Positions 12,524 through 24,590 of a stretch of DNA of 64,000 bases are shown one piece after another. Made by a program: the position numbers and the translations under genes. The DNA is from Tuctoria greenei. Lineage: Eukaryota; Streptophyta; Magnoliopsida; Poales; Poaceae. The stretch spans positions 123,159,498 through 123,223,497 of the forward strand of contig JAYESD010000008.1 in the NCBI GenBank assembly GCA_036927565.1. Direction: 5' to 3'. The notes beneath the pieces were generated by a model. That model saw only the letters and a list, made by a program, of their open reading frames with translations. It made no database searches and had not been told where the DNA came from. Each line of letters opens with the position of its first letter. Positions within the stretch are counted from its first letter, which is position 1.

Positions 12524-12765
12524 GACCTAGGCATAATAAAAAACTTAATAACCATAATTAAACCTAGGCATAATTAACACAAAATGACCTAAACATAATA
12601 AACAAACTAAGAAACATAATTAAACCTATACATAATTAAAATAATGACATAGGCATAATAAACAAACCTAATAAACTCAACCTAGGCATAATTAACAAAA
12701 ATAGACTTAGGCATAGTAAACATTCCTAATTAACATAATTCAACCTAACCATAACTAAACATATC
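12524..12765. repeat. about 60-bp AT-rich tandem repeat in the CACTA element
   Basis: Units starting GAC(C/A/T)TA at 12524, 12586, 12646 and 12704 give steps of 62, 60 and 58. They share blocks like AGGCATAATAAACAAAC and AACCTAGGCATAATTAAC. Copies are degenerate. Confidence 0.75.
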
Positions 12766-12826
12766 AATTTATCTAAACAACCATGATTAAACCTAGATAA
12801 TAAACAAAAGAAGTTAACCTAAGCTC

Positions 12827-13200
12827 TTGTGTTGGAGGGCGTCGACCGGCGGGTTGGCGATGGCGTGGAGGGTGTCGCTGCCGGAGTTGGGGTGGCGAGG
12901 CTTGGGGAGGGACATGGGTGGCGGCGCTAGAGTTTGGGTGGGGCACATCGAGTGCCGGGTCGGCGGCGTTGGGCAGCACCGAGTCGGGGACTGGAGGTGG
13001 TGGCATCTGGCAGAACTGAGCTCGCGGAGGCGGCAACAAGGCGGCCAACATCTGGGATGGTCAGTGTCCAACGGCGTCGAGCCGCAAGACGGTCGGCGTC
13101 CAGCGGTGGCAGGAGGCGACGGGAGCAAGGGAGGCGGCAACATCGAGAGCGAGCGAGTGAGAGAGAGAGGGGAGGCGGGCTGCTTGGGCCGAGGGTATAT
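12827..13200. other. GC-rich block inside the CACTA element
   Basis: A sharp change from AT-rich repeats to GC-rich sequence with open frames on both strands (12827-13309 on +; 12814-13143 on minus, Pro/His-rich). Grass CACTA elements often carry captured gene pieces, and this base composition fits such a capture, but I recognise no protein family. The frame may be a GC effect only. Confidence 0.4.
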
Positions 13201-13471
13201 CCCCTTAATTTACAATGGCCCTAGGGCTGGCCGTCGACAAATACTTCATGTGCGACGACTTCAAATTGATCTATCGCAATTTAAGCTTCAATTTACGATG
13301 GCCTCATAATGTGGGAAAATCTTAGGGTTTATCTTCGCAAATTAAGATTCATTTTGCGATGGCTCTTTAATTTTGGACGGCCCAGTGTGGGCTGTTGCAA
13401 GGTAAGTTATTTGCGATGGTAGACCATCACAAATAACCGAGCCATCGCAAATGGTCGCGTTTCCTGTAGTG

Positions 13472-13651
13472 GTAGGGACAGGTTGGGCACGCAGCAGAGA
13501 AGGAGCACGAACTAACACTTTAGTCATACGATCTCAATCTACTCTAACCAATTAGAAACCCCAAAAACTGCGCAATAAAAATTCATCATCTAAACTTGTC
13601 TGCAGCAGATCACATTTACTAACAAAATCCAGACCAAAAACTATGCAAGTG
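13472..13651 (-). other. non-coding leader of the minus-strand LTR element
   Basis: Sequence between the CACTA element and the primer-binding site. No gag start is recognisable. Confidence 0.4.
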
Positions 13652-13664
13652 GGCTCTGACACCA
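13652..13664 (-). promoter_or_regulatory. primer-binding site (initiator tRNA-Met)
   Basis: On the minus strand it reads TGGTGTCAGAGCC, one mismatch from the TGGTATCAGAGCC complement of plant initiator tRNA-Met. It lies immediately inside the LTR that begins at 13666. Confidence 0.8.
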
Positions 13665-13665
13665 C

Positions 13666-14843
13666 TGTTGGGAAATCAGTTGTACGCTACTCTAGCAATT
13701 CTACAACATCAACCAGGAAACATGCAAGTACAGATGTCATAGATTTTTACAACTAGACATGCAACACAGTGGAAGATCTAGTCGTAAGTGCACGTCTGTG
13801 TAGGGGAAGTAGACGACCACGTTCGTCTCCTCTTTGTCCTCGTCACAACATCGGGTAGATGATCATATTTGCCTCCTCCACATCCTCGGCACAACAGTGA
13901 GTTGATGATGGTGTTGCTGTAGCCGATCAGCATAGCAGTAGCAGCACCACCACCATAGATTCCACACGTTTGGGAGGAACGTTGTGTGCTAGTGTGCTAG
14001 CACCGCAACACAACAAGGGTTTCGGCGTGATGCCTGCTAAGGGTGGCGGCTGGTTCTGTTACATGGTGGAGTAATCCATCCCTAACTCTACCCCTCATAT
14101 TTATAGGCGTGCTAAAGGGATCTTAAGTCACAGACCGATTAGTACCCTAATTGCTTATGTAATAAATATCCTACAGGTATTAATCCAAATTGTTATGATT
14201 GCATCTTGGGCATATCACCAACAGTTTCTCTCTTACCCACTCTATTAAAAGAGAGGTGGGCACCTACCCTTTGGTTGGTCATGAGACAGGATCAGTCCCG
14301 TTCGGCTTCTATCATCTTCGCTCATGGGTGAAGAGCAAATGCGCCTTCATTATTGAAAGCTCGTGGGTCATCAGACAGGATCAGTCCCACCCTTTCTGGT
14401 GCACCAACTCTCAATGTTTGTTATCGTTATATGGGTATATGTTGGATAACCCTATAAGACAATCCGATCGAGGGTGTATTAGGTTACTTCTCAGCCTTTT
14501 CAACAGGTAGAAGATGATCGCTCTAGTACGTTTAAAGGATGCACGATGGTTACCCAGGTTCAAACCATCGGGAGGCTAACAGACCTACGTCCTTTTTTCG
14601 GTGTATTGATAGTCTTACGTATTAAAAGGTTGCTTTCTCTAAACCTTAGAGACCCGATCTCCCTTGCTATGGCCCGAGGGTTTCCTTTTACAGTCCAAGG
14701 GAATCACCTTCTAGCAGAAGGGTATATAAGGATGTAGTAATTGAAGTAGCTTAATGTATGATCCAGATCGAACCTCCTCCCAGGGTCTGGCGTCGCTTGT
14801 AGGGTCCTGTGTTGATCAAGGTAACTCTTTATATTGTCCAACA
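13666..14843 (-). mobile_element. 5' LTR of a minus-strand LTR element without visible coding region, 1,178 bp
   Basis: On + it starts TGTTGGGAAATC and ends ATTGTCCAACA, so the termini share the inverted TGTTGG. The PBS next to its left end fixes it as the 5' LTR of a minus-strand element. The internal part runs left (10.4-13.66 kb, CACTA removed) and shows no gag or pol, so this is a non-autonomous or eroded element; a 3' LTR was not found. Confidence 0.7.
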
Positions 14844-15151
14844 TATGTGGAGACACCATTTGCTTCCATGCTGAAGATGATCATAGGAAAGTGGGGGTGG
14901 AGTCGTGGGAGTCGACCCTCATGATTTGACCCCATTCTTACACCCGTAATAGTGGTAGGGCAGTTCACTAGTTCCCCATGCGAGTGGGGGTATTGGCAAC
15001 ATTTATCCCATCAGATATGGTGTTGAATGGCTTACAGCTCTAGGGCGGGGCGACATTTATCCTAGTGGTCGCATCGGGCTTCTACACAAGAGTGCAGCAT
15101 TGCTGCCAGACATTGTCTACTTTTGAAATAAGTGCTTTCTTTAGGACCAAG
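14844..15151. other. unassigned 308-bp stretch
   Basis: No ORF, terminal motif or match to the other families in the window was seen. Confidence 0.4.
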
Positions 15152-16771
15152 TGTGGGGACCGGGGTCCTGACACTACAACAATCACTTTGGGTGGTTCTA
15201 TAAGATGCGGCACTCAATAGCACACACGAAAAGACATTATAAATATACAAAGTCTTCATTTTATAATAAGATATTGTTTTAAACATAGTGTACCACAGTG
15301 GTAATCACTCTGCATAAAGTACATACTCACACTCTCATCCTATCTAGGCATGAGAGAATCCCTCCATGCCTGTGGACGCTTCTCACTAGCAACACGAAGA
15401 TTATGAGGCAGTGGCGTGGTGTCGCATGAGAGATACATCTCAATAGCTCAAGGTCTCATGGGCAACCCATAATAGCAACCATACAAGTAAACCTGCAAAA
15501 CAATATATATAGCAATTGTGAGCACAAAGGCTCAAAAAGACATAATCGTCTTACCTAAGGCATGAAACTCTACATGTAGGGAACTGGAAAGACTGGAAGC
15601 TAAAATTTGCAGAAATGAACTCGTCGAAAGTAAGTCCTTAGTTGTCAGTTTTAGAGTAGAAAATGCGAGATCAGTAGGTAGGAATCAGAATGAAATCCGT
15701 AATCCTTTCCATGAAACACTTCATCCACGATGATACTTGCCCAATGTTGCATAAGCTTCATTCAAGTTAAATATTAATAAATGATAACTTTAATTATGCT
15801 ATCTCAAATTCAGCCAAGATTACAATACAAAAGATTGTTCAAAACAGCATATTCATATTATTCCAGCTGCTCTTTATTACTACATCAGGACTCAGTGAAC
15901 AAGCAATACTCATATCCGAGAGGGACAGTGGTTCGAATCATTCAAAACCTGACCTGCACGACACTTATGCAGTTTCGGAAGAGATGACGTGCGGTCATCT
16001 TCAATATTCATCGTAAGTGGCAACGTTTCACAAGACACCTACATGCTGAATCGGTTCAATCACCCCGAATAGTAGCTTCTGTCACGATGCCTCCATCTGA
16101 AGTGCCTCCATCTGAATCGGTTCAATCGGTGAGGTGAAATTCAATGGCCCAAGACAGTGGCCTCTCTTACGGAGCATCACTATGAACTCAAATGAGTATA
16201 AAAGGGTCGGTAATGGGATTTCACCTCTAACCTAGGTCAAATGATTTGGCAGTGATGGGAATTTCAATAACTGACGCTATAATGGATCATTTCCTTTGCT
16301 TTTTGATTGTGGCTGCTCGCCAGAATGTCATAAACTTTTTATCTAAGGCAATCGAAGGATGGTTTGGTGTGAAGCACGAATTGCTTTTATTTTTGGCCAC
16401 AGTTCAAAGCTTTCCCATGCGGAAAAATGAGCCATGTGGTGGATATAGGGAAAGACACTATAAGCAGCACTTAGGAATGAGAGAAGGAGGTGTTGAGCAC
16501 CTTTTTGCGTGCTAACTGGGTGGGATCAGGCTCGAGACGATCGTGCATCGGGGAAGCGCCAAGGCAGCCAGAACCGAAGAGGAAGAATAAGTTGTTGCCA
16601 TGGAATAGCTCGGGGAAGGCAGGACACGGCTTGGCGCCAACTCGTAGATGAAGTTAAAGTCTTGGCAACGCTTTTGGCAACCTCAGCAAAGCTGCAAAGG
16701 CCAGTGGAACTCTGCTGTTCTTGATGGGCATCTCAGCAACCAAGCTGGGAGCGTGTTGGGGAGCACGGGGA
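15152..16771 (-). mobile_element. Tekay-like LTR fragment, minus orientation
   Basis: It begins TGTGGGGACCGGGGTCC, matching TGTGAGGACCGGGGTCC at 19361, the outer end of the Tekay LTR, and follows the same order of blocks to about 16.1 kb (GATGCGGCACTCAATAGCACACA; CACTAGCAACACGAAG). Beyond about 16.1 kb the match is weak and I cannot tell LTR from unrelated sequence. It is cut at 16,772 by Sirevirus A, and its continuation, if kept, should be after 57,060. Confidence 0.6.
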
Positions 16772-18420
16772 TGTAAAGTCGCCTAGTGGGGGGGGGGGGG
16801 GGGGGTTGAATATGCAATATGACCTGAAATCACTTAATCAAACAAGATTAAATCTCTAAGGCCGGACTAGTCCGCTCAGTACACATGGAAAATCTAAAAA
16901 CTTTATTTCTACAAGTTATTTGCAGATTTTAGTTCGACGAAAGATAGATACAATGTCTAACAACCTAATACAACTTAGATTAACAAGTGTGAGCAAATAG
17001 GTTGCAAGATTTCAATGAAGAATGATATGAAGAACGATATAAACCCGAAAGCAACTATAGCGAATAGCGGAAAGTAAAGAAACAAGTGAGACACGATTTA
17101 TCACGTGGTTCAGCTTCCGAAAGAAGCCTACCACGTTGAGAAGTCCACAAAAGGACTGGGTCTCACTTCACCCTCTTCTCACCATGCCACCACAAAATGT
17201 CAACTTGGTTTCCACTAATCACAAGGGTAATCACCAAGTTCTTTTGACTTCTCAAAAGTTGAGGCTCCCACAAATCATTTACAACAAGGAGCACATGAAG
17301 CTCAACTGCCACAAGCCACAGAACGCAACACCAAGTGCAAGAGATCAAACTGAGAGCCAAAGCAAGACCATCTTCTTTCTCCCCCATTCCCCCAAGATTT
17401 GGTTCTAGAGGGCAAGTAGGAGGAGTAGAAGGCTTAGGATGGCTCAAGGAATCTTTTCGCTATGTTAGGGCCAGATATTTCAAATGAGGGCCAGGGGTCC
17501 CCTTTTTGTAGTGGCCCTGACATCTAACCGTTACCAGTATTCAATGTGTGGACTAGTCCGGCCAGGACCTCAAACTAGTCCAGCCTACAGGATCCACGCA
17601 ACATAACACTCTGTAGAAGGTGACGTACCATCCAACGTTTGAATTTTGAACGGTCATGGCACACCAGACTAGTCCAGGCAACAACGTACTAATCCGAACT
17701 ACAACAGAATGTCTTGGTCCATTTAAAAATGGACAAGTCTAGAGACACCAGACTAGTTCAGCCAACAGGGCCTGACAAGTCCGACCTAACGGACTTAGCA
17801 TTAGAAACCCCTTCTTTTTAAATACCATGGACTAGTCCACCTCAAAATGGACTAGTCCGAAGTACACAGTACCCTTTCGTCTGGCCAGAAATGGACTACT
17901 TTGGGATGTCCGGACTAGTCTGACCTCTCTAGCGGACAAGTCTGGGCTCCCAGGACTTAGCTCTGAAGACTCTCTCAATGTGTAGAACAGACTATTTCAT
18001 ATCCAAACGGACAAGTATGAACTGACACTAAAACTCTTAGTCCAGCCCAAAACGGACTACTCTAACTCTCTCGAACTAGTCCGGCCCTAAGGCACGGACA
18101 AGTCCGATCTCCTATGAATTCTCTCAACAAGGCTTCTCACTTAGGTTTTATCTCAACCATGACTTTGAGCCCTCTTCTATGAACTCAATGCACTTGATAC
18201 ACACACCCTCACACATAGAAGACTAGTCTAAACTCAACACATAAGAAACCTTAATTTCTATGCTTGAGTCATTAAAGCCCATTTCAATATTTTCCTTTTT
18301 GAGGGATTTTCTTTCATTTCAATCATCAAACCTATGCTTAAGATCAACTGAGCTCATTGGTCTCTTAATTTGTCATCACCAATCATCCAAAACCCGCGGG
18401 GATGCGGAGATGCACTTTCA
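16772..18420 (-). mobile_element. 3' LTR of Sirevirus A
   Basis: On + it starts TGTAAAGTCGCCTAG (TGAAAGTTGCCTAG in the partner) and ends GATGCACTTTCA, so the family ends are an inverted TGAAAGT/ACTTTCA. It aligns end to end with 55426-57060. It carries many GGACTAGTCC and GGACAAGTCC motifs and an 18-G run at 16788-16805 where the partner has 5 G. The partner's TATA-type CCTTTATATAG reads CCTTTTTGTAG here (about 17500), so this copy has probably lost its core promoter. Confidence 0.92.
16788..16805 (+). repeat. 18-G homopolymer in the Sirevirus A LTR
   Basis: An uninterrupted run of 18 G (C on the sense strand) next to the LTR tip. The partner LTR has GAGGGGGTG at this place. It is either true slippage expansion or an assembly error. 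Confidence 0.9.
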
Positions 18421-18965
18421 ATCTCCCCATTTTTGTTGATTGATGACAACACATTAAGCTTCGACAGAAATGATGTAAATTGGTTTTCATAACAAGTGTG
18501 TGTATGTATGCGTTATGAATGAAAGATTTGAGAGAGTTATCATACATATACATGTTATGGTGAGGTGCATAACAAGTGTTGTGTCCATGATTTGTGATAA
18601 GAAAATGAATCATGAATGAGGAATAGGCAATTTTAAGCATCACATCTCAAATAAGCATAGCAAACATCATAATGTGCATACAACTCTTAGCACAAGTCAT
18701 GTCTTACATAAATTGAAATGCAAGAGTTTTAAAACATATTACAAGTCCGTAGGATAAACAAGAGAGGCAACAACTCTAAAAAGAAGTACCCCCTTCCAAT
18801 CTCTCCCCCTTTTGGCATCAAGATACCAAAAAGGAAAAGAGGAAAGAAGTCCTACAATCTACTCATCATTGTCATCGTCTTGCTGCCCGTTGTTGCTCTC
18901 TGTAGCCTCCGGATCTTCAATGTCTTCATTGCGTCTTCATCATTGGAGGTTGCATCCATGGAGGT
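18421..18965 (-). promoter_or_regulatory. 3' untranslated region and polypurine tracts of Sirevirus A
   Basis: Read on the minus strand, ATGGGGAGAT at 18421-18430 abuts the 3' LTR as its polypurine tract. A second tract, complementary to TCTCCCCCTTTT near 18803-18815, lies 380 bp upstream. Repeated AAAGGGGGAGA tracts ahead of the 3' LTR are a known Sirevirus feature. The rest is AT-rich and non-coding. Confidence 0.75.
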
Positions 18966-19360
18966 TCATTCTTCCTTAAAATGAGCGAGTTCATCGGCGG
19001 TGAACTCGGGAAAAGGAGTCAACTCTCCATCACTCTCCGCGGCGGGAGACATGGGAACCTCGAGCTTGTCGCCATCGCCTTGAGATACTTCTCTTGACGA
19101 AGCTCCATGCGACGAGTCCAAACTTCCACTTTCCGACAAGAGGTGAAAAGTGCCTTGAAGCACTTGAAGAAGCTGCTTCTTGACGTGATGGAAGAGGAGA
19201 GGTGGAGAAGCCACGGGACGAGAGGAGGAGGAGGCAGGAAGATCAACATTCATCCTTCTTGGTGCAATAGGCTCGAGAGGAGGAAGTTGAGGACGAAGCC
19301 TCCGATGAGTAACATCCTTGTTGAACTTCGGCCCGAATACCTTCTCAATTAGATACATAA
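18966..19360 (-). pseudogene. Sirevirus A env-like ORF, C-terminal part
   Basis: Minus-strand frame ending at 18966, with FGPKFNKDVTHRRLRPQLPP near its start, a Ser/Pro-rich middle and an acidic end (FPEFTADELAHFKEE). Its upstream half is at 28920-30112 and the Tekay element separates the two; the codons on the two sides join in frame at the insertion point. The encoded protein resembles the C-terminal part of the extra ORF found after pol in some grass elements; function unknown. No membrane segment is visible in this part. Confidence 0.65.
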
Positions 19361-22300
19361 TGTGAGGACCGGGGTCCACACTTTCCAGGAATTACATTGG
19401 GTGGTGTCGTGCGATGCAGCACCCAACAACACACATGTAAAAGAACACGCATCAAATAAATCATTGGCTGAAATTTATAAAGATGTTTAGTTTACAAAAA
19501 ATTATAAAAATAACTACAGTGAAAATAAGAATACAACTCTCGTACTCAAGTCTAATAAGCAAAAGAGAAAATGTCCAGCCCACGGATGCCCCTCACTAGC
19601 CACACGAAGAACATACGGCAGTGGCATGGTTTCCTATGAATATAACGCTCGAAGAGTTCCGAGTCTCATCGGACAAACAAAAACATAAGCATAGAGGCTA
19701 GTACCTGCAAAACAACTAATATAGCAACCATGAGCATGAAGGCTTAGCAATACTTACCTGTCTCCACTAAATATGAATATCTATATGCAAGATATACGTA
19801 ATACAGGACAACAGTTTGCAATAAAATACTCAATTAATTCTTCGTCCCTATTTTCAGTTTTAGCAGCAAATTAAGGCTTCATGGAATGTAAATTTAGTGA
19901 ACAACCTGTCTAGAGCATTGCAAGTATCAATACAAGATTAATTCATAAAGCATGATTCAATAATATTCAGCTCCAAATAATTAACTACGTCATAACACAG
20001 TGAACAAGCGGTACTCAATAACCGCGAGGGACAGTGATTCGAATCAAAGATACCCGAAATACACGACACATACACCCGTATTGGAAGTCACGTAGGTGCA
20101 CTCCCCGGACGTCAAATGAAGCAACCTTTCCCAAGTCCTGCCCAAGTTGAATCGATCCACTCGTCTTGGACAATATTCCCTCTCACGGTGCACTCTCCGC
20201 TGTGAAGATGTCATGAGTGAGTTTCCGTCTACTATACTGCGGCCGAAAGCCTGAGGCAAGCAAAAAAGTATCAACAAAGGCTTCCCTAAGTACATCAGTT
20301 TCCTTGACCCCATATATCCAGTATGACTCTGATACAAATCAAACTTGCTCAACAGGGCCGCACACGGATCGGTCCTTGACCGACATAGGCACAACTACAC
20401 CTCACAGGCCCCTCTACCCTGCTGCTCCTGCTCCATGTCCAGTCTCATATTTAACCAAATGGTGAATGGCGAATCTCTCGCTTGAACCAAACCAGTGTGA
20501 ACCTATTTCCTAAACTTGCGAGTAGATTCCAACTACTCGACTTCTACAGAAGCAACTGTAACATTAAACATAGCATGGACATATCAAGGACTCAAACATC
20601 TACCCTGCTGCTCATGGGTGCTCTGGTCATGCAAGTGGAAAACTCCAAGAAGCTTAGACTTAATGCACATACATACTAACCCATATATTGTGATAGAAAA
20701 AATTCAAAACACTGTTAAATGCAAACTGGGGCTTGCATGGCTGCGATACAGGATCAATGTTAATCTATCGAGTGATAACTTCAAGTGGCTCTGGGATCTC
20801 CTCGAGCCGGCAACTGTTCGATATGCAAAGAATATGCAAAGTGATTCAATAGTGATAAAATAACATAGTTGAATGGAAACTTAGTTAAGTATATTAAAAT
20901 ATGGTCACTGGTTTTGGAAATTTTACAGAGAACACTAGGTAACATGAGTAATGTTCTGGTCAAAATTGGGATAAATTCATGAAAGTCTCTGTTGTCGAAA
21001 AATCAATGAAGCTAGACACTTCCCAGAATTTTCATGGAAAAACAGGGACTTTAACATAGCTGAATAGTGACTCAACAAAATTGGTCTCATAATTTTCTAA
21101 GCATTCTACTATGAGATATTTAATTTACATGTTTGGACAATTTGCTGAAAAAGTTTCTGGACATTTTGGAATTTTCAAGTACATACAGGTTTGGAACACA
21201 ATTTGACCATTCAAATCAACTCCAATGGACCTGAAATTTGTACTGGAACTCAAGTGAATTATGTAGAAGAATCCTGCCAAATTTGTGAATTTATAAATGA
21301 ATGGGGCGTCAAAAATTAATTCCATATGCATTTTGCTTCATGGAATTATTGAGAACAAATTGTGGATTTTCATACAGATCCAAGTGCACCACTTGAAAGT
21401 ATAGATCACCCTGGTTCCAACAAAATTTCTTTGAGAATTGTTGTCCAACTACGCTAGGAGATATTGATTTTCAAAGTTGGAGCCAAACCTGGAATTAAAT
21501 TTCAATTGGAAAGTTTGAATTATTCAATTGGGCCCATGGGCTTTAAAACAGCCAATATGCTAGGGGCCACACGGAGCCATATGGTTTAGGTCTATGGCCA
21601 CACCAGATCACCGGGCCGCACCAGATCTGGGGCTTGCGCCACGGACACTGACGATCGGGCCCTACCCGGGCCATCTTCTACCTCGCGCCCATACGGTGGC
21701 ATTGCCACAGTGTTTGCTAGGGAACGGATGGTTGCGGAACTGGCCGACAGGGCCTAAAATTGGACGGGAACAACTTGACGTAGGTGGCGACGGCGATAGA
21801 TGGCCAGAGAGGAGCCTCCCACGGCGGCGGCAGAACCTAGGGTTCCGGCAATGTTGGCCGGGCCCTATAGTGCTCTATTTCGGTTGGGAATTCTTCCTAA
21901 ATCTTCACCATGATTCATAGAGCAAGAATAGGGCTCAAGAAATTGATGACAAGGGCGGAAACTTGAGCTCGACGGTTGACTAAACAAAATTTCAATGGCG
22001 GACTGGAAAACTTGGTTTTCTCAGTGTACAGTTGATGGATTTCTTTAGTTTTTCTTCTAGATGAAGTGCCTGGTCGTGTAGAACAACAAATCTCATGGGC
22101 AAAAGAAATACTCAAATGTAGAAAGTAAATTCAGCTCGTGACCTAGCTCTGTTCATAGACTAAAATCGTCGGAAGAACTCGAAAATGGGAAGCTACGCTC
22201 CATGCCATGGTGTGAAACTTTATCAGAAGCTAGGGAATGACTAGGCACACCTTTTTTGTCAAAGTAGCAAGGTGGGAAACTGGATGTATCATCGGGTCGA

Positions 22301-23128
22301 TGGTGGAGCAGAGGGGCGGTCGTGAGGAACAGAGGACGCCGGCCACGGTTTCACTTCGGGGAGCTCAATCTGGGCACCAAACTTGGTCAATAAGCTGCAC
22401 AAAGGGTTTAGGAGTAACCAAGTGCGAAGGAAATTGATTAATACCACTGGTCCTTGCTGGATTTCGAGCAGGGAGGGAGAACTCTGGCCGTACTCGGGTC
22501 TGTGCGCCATGAATGAAGAACAGGGAGGTTTCCTTGGCTCTGTTAGTGAGAGGCAAAGTATGAAGATGTATGGATATTTGTTGGAGCAGCTGGGATCGAC
22601 TCAAGAAGCTGGCAAGCAAGCAGCTGGTGGCAATTGCATGCCATGCGGTGGCCAGCATAGAACAGAGGGAAAAATGGTTCACTGGCAGGTCGTGTCCACT
22701 GCCCAATCAAATCAACCTTATCTGATAAATTCAAATGTTGTTCAAACACTCTTCAAAAAGTGTGAAACTTGGTAGCTAGGTCAACTCATATGTGGGGAGT
22801 TCAAATATGAATTCAATTTTGGCATTTGACAAAGTGAACAGTGGAATTTAAATTTGAATGCTCTCATTTGAATCGAGTCAAATACAAGTAAACGATGCTC
22901 AAAATTTGTCAAACTTTATAGGAAAGATATTTGAACTATAATCAATACATTAGTGAACTCAATTTTATATTTTCAATGATTTTGAAATGGAACATTTGAT
23001 TTGCTTTTGAAACTCCATTTCGAGTTCAACTCATTTACACTATATGAGCACAATGTTCCTAACTACACTTGTTCTACTAAATTTATTCATGTACTGATTT
23101 CTACATTACGATTTTTAGGGCCTTTACG
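19361..23128 (-). mobile_element. 3' LTR of the Tekay element, 3,768 bp
   Basis: It runs from TGTGAGGACC at 19361 to CCTTTACG at 23128 on +, where the 5' copy ends CCTTTACA. A GC-rich patch at 21.6-21.9 kb lies within it. Such long LTRs are usual for Tekay elements. The small ORFs inside are not supported as genes. Confidence 0.85.
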
Positions 23129-23146
23129 TTCCTCCTCCCTTAAAGG
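23129..23146 (-). promoter_or_regulatory. polypurine tract of the Tekay element
   Basis: The + strand reads TTCCTCCTCCCTTAAAGG, that is a purine run on the minus strand directly before the 3' LTR. Confidence 0.75.
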
Positions 23147-23189
23147 AATCTCGTCCTGAGATTACATTGAAGAGATGAATGTAGGAGAG

Positions 23190-24590
23190 AAATTACTGGA
23201 TATGAGACGATAAGAAATCCAGATAGATGGAGCGGAGATATTTTTCGCTTTCCCATGTCGCTTCCTCAGCGGTATGGTTGCTTACTTTATAAAACCACAG
23301 CGTACGGTTCCGTGTGGTTTGAATCTTCTCGTCGAGAATCTGAACTGGATGTTCGGAGTATGTCAAATCTGGTTGCAACTCGTTGATTTCATCAGTATGG
23401 ACTGCAGCTGAGTACTTTAGACATTTCCGGAGCTGAGATACGTGGAAAATGTCGTGTATAGCAGTGAGAGATGCCAGAAATTCCAATCAGTAAGCCACAG
23501 GTCCGTACTTCTCTGTGATAGCAAACTGGTCGATAAATCGAGGAGTGAGCATTCCTTTTACACCGAACCATTGAATTCCTTTCATCGGAGACACGCGGAG
23601 GTACATGTGATCTCCGATATTGAACTGTAGCGGGTGATGCCACTTGTCTTCATCAATCTTCTGTCGAGATTGTGCCGCTTTCAAGTTTGCTTGAATGATC
23701 TGAACTTGTTCCTCGGCTTCATTGACTAGATCAATCCTGAATGTAACCCTTCCGCCGGACTCACACCAATTCAGCGGTGTGCGGCATTTCCGACCGTAGA
23801 GAGATTCATATGGTGCCATCTCGATACTCACTTGATACCCATTGTTGTACGAGAATTCCGCCAACGGTAAATGATCAACCCAATTTTTACTGTGGTGGAT
23901 GGCATACGCGCATAACATATCTTCGGGTACTTGGTTCGCCCGCTCAATTTGTCCATCGGTCTGCGGGTGATATTCGGAGCTTCTAATCAGTTTTGTACCC
24001 AACGAGGCATGCTTCTGCTCCCAGAAATGAGCAATCAACAGTGAGCCTCAATCTGAAATAATAGTGCGAGGAATACCGTGTAGGCACACAATTCTTGATA
24101 TCTACAACTCCGCATACTTCTTGGCACTGAATCGAACATTTACTAGAAAGAAATGTGCTGATTTGGTTAGTTGGTTGACTATCACCCAAATAGAATCATG
24201 CTTCCGGAATGTGAGTTGTAATCCGACGATGAAATCCATACTCACATCCTCCCATTTCCATGCCGGAATACTCAGCGGTTGCAGCTGTCCCGCTTTCTTC
24301 TTATGGTCGGCCTTCACCCGCCGACACGTATCACACTTGGATACGTACTTCGCAATCTTATGCTTCATCTGTGTCCAGCAAAACTTAGTCTTCAAGTTTT
24401 GATACATTTTATTGCTGCCCGGATGAATGGAATATCCGTACAAGTGAGCTTCGTCTAATATTTTCTTCTGAAGGTCCATATCATGTGGCACTATGATCCG
24501 ATTCATGAACCAAAGAGTACCATGTTGATCCTTCCGAAAACATTTCTTATCACTGTTGTCCATTCTTTCCCATACGTGTGACATGCCCTT
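23190..24590 (-). pseudogene. Tekay integrase with C-terminal chromodomain
   Basis: Minus strand, N to C: zinc finger with KCDTCRRVKADH near 24300, first catalytic Asp in SMDFIVG near 24240, second in IISD near 24055 (followed by a stop where the family has Arg: CGA to TGA), HPQTDGQIERANQ with the catalytic Glu near 23950, a long core with YGRKCRTPLNW, a GPY/F-like stretch, then a chromodomain with EHPVQILDEKIQTTRNRT, then the aromatic pair of WFYKVSNHT and EEATWES. The chromodomain normally targets insertion to heterochromatin by binding methylated histone H3. Stops near 24102, 24055 and 23487 break it. Confidence 0.85.

Larger units (their letters stand above)
11432..13471. mobile_element. 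non-autonomous CACTA transposon, 2,040 bp
   Basis: The left end reads CACTACAAGAA and the right end TTCCTGTAGTG, an imperfect inverted repeat that begins CACTACARGAA. A 3-bp target duplication GTA flanks it (11429-11431 and 13472-13474). Both termini carry many short subterminal repeats of the type TTTGCGACGG / CCGTCGCAAAT in both orientations (for example near 11469, 11620, 11665, 11707, 11799 and 13388-13455), the usual binding arrays for a CACTA transposase. No transposase-like ORF is present, so it would depend on a partner. Confidence 0.93.

Noticed and set aside
12827..13309. 160-residue ORF as a host gene
   Set aside because: Gly/Arg-rich translation typical of GC-rich DNA, both strands open, inside a CACTA element; kept only as a possible captured fragment.
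16246..16515. 89-residue ORF after a TATAAAAG at about 16,198
   Set aside because: No domain, no homolog I recognise, and it lies in a decayed LTR-like region cut by Sirevirus A.
16861..18130. Regular GGACTAGTCC / GGACAAGTCC motifs as a CRISPR-like array
   Set aside because: Spacing is irregular, motifs are short palindromes in an LTR of a plant retrotransposon, and no cas genes exist.
22237..22775. ORFs inside the Tekay LTRs, partly conserved between both copies (22.3-22.7 and 28.2-28.57 kb)
   Set aside because: Conservation is explained by LTR duplication; frames are not maintained between the copies.
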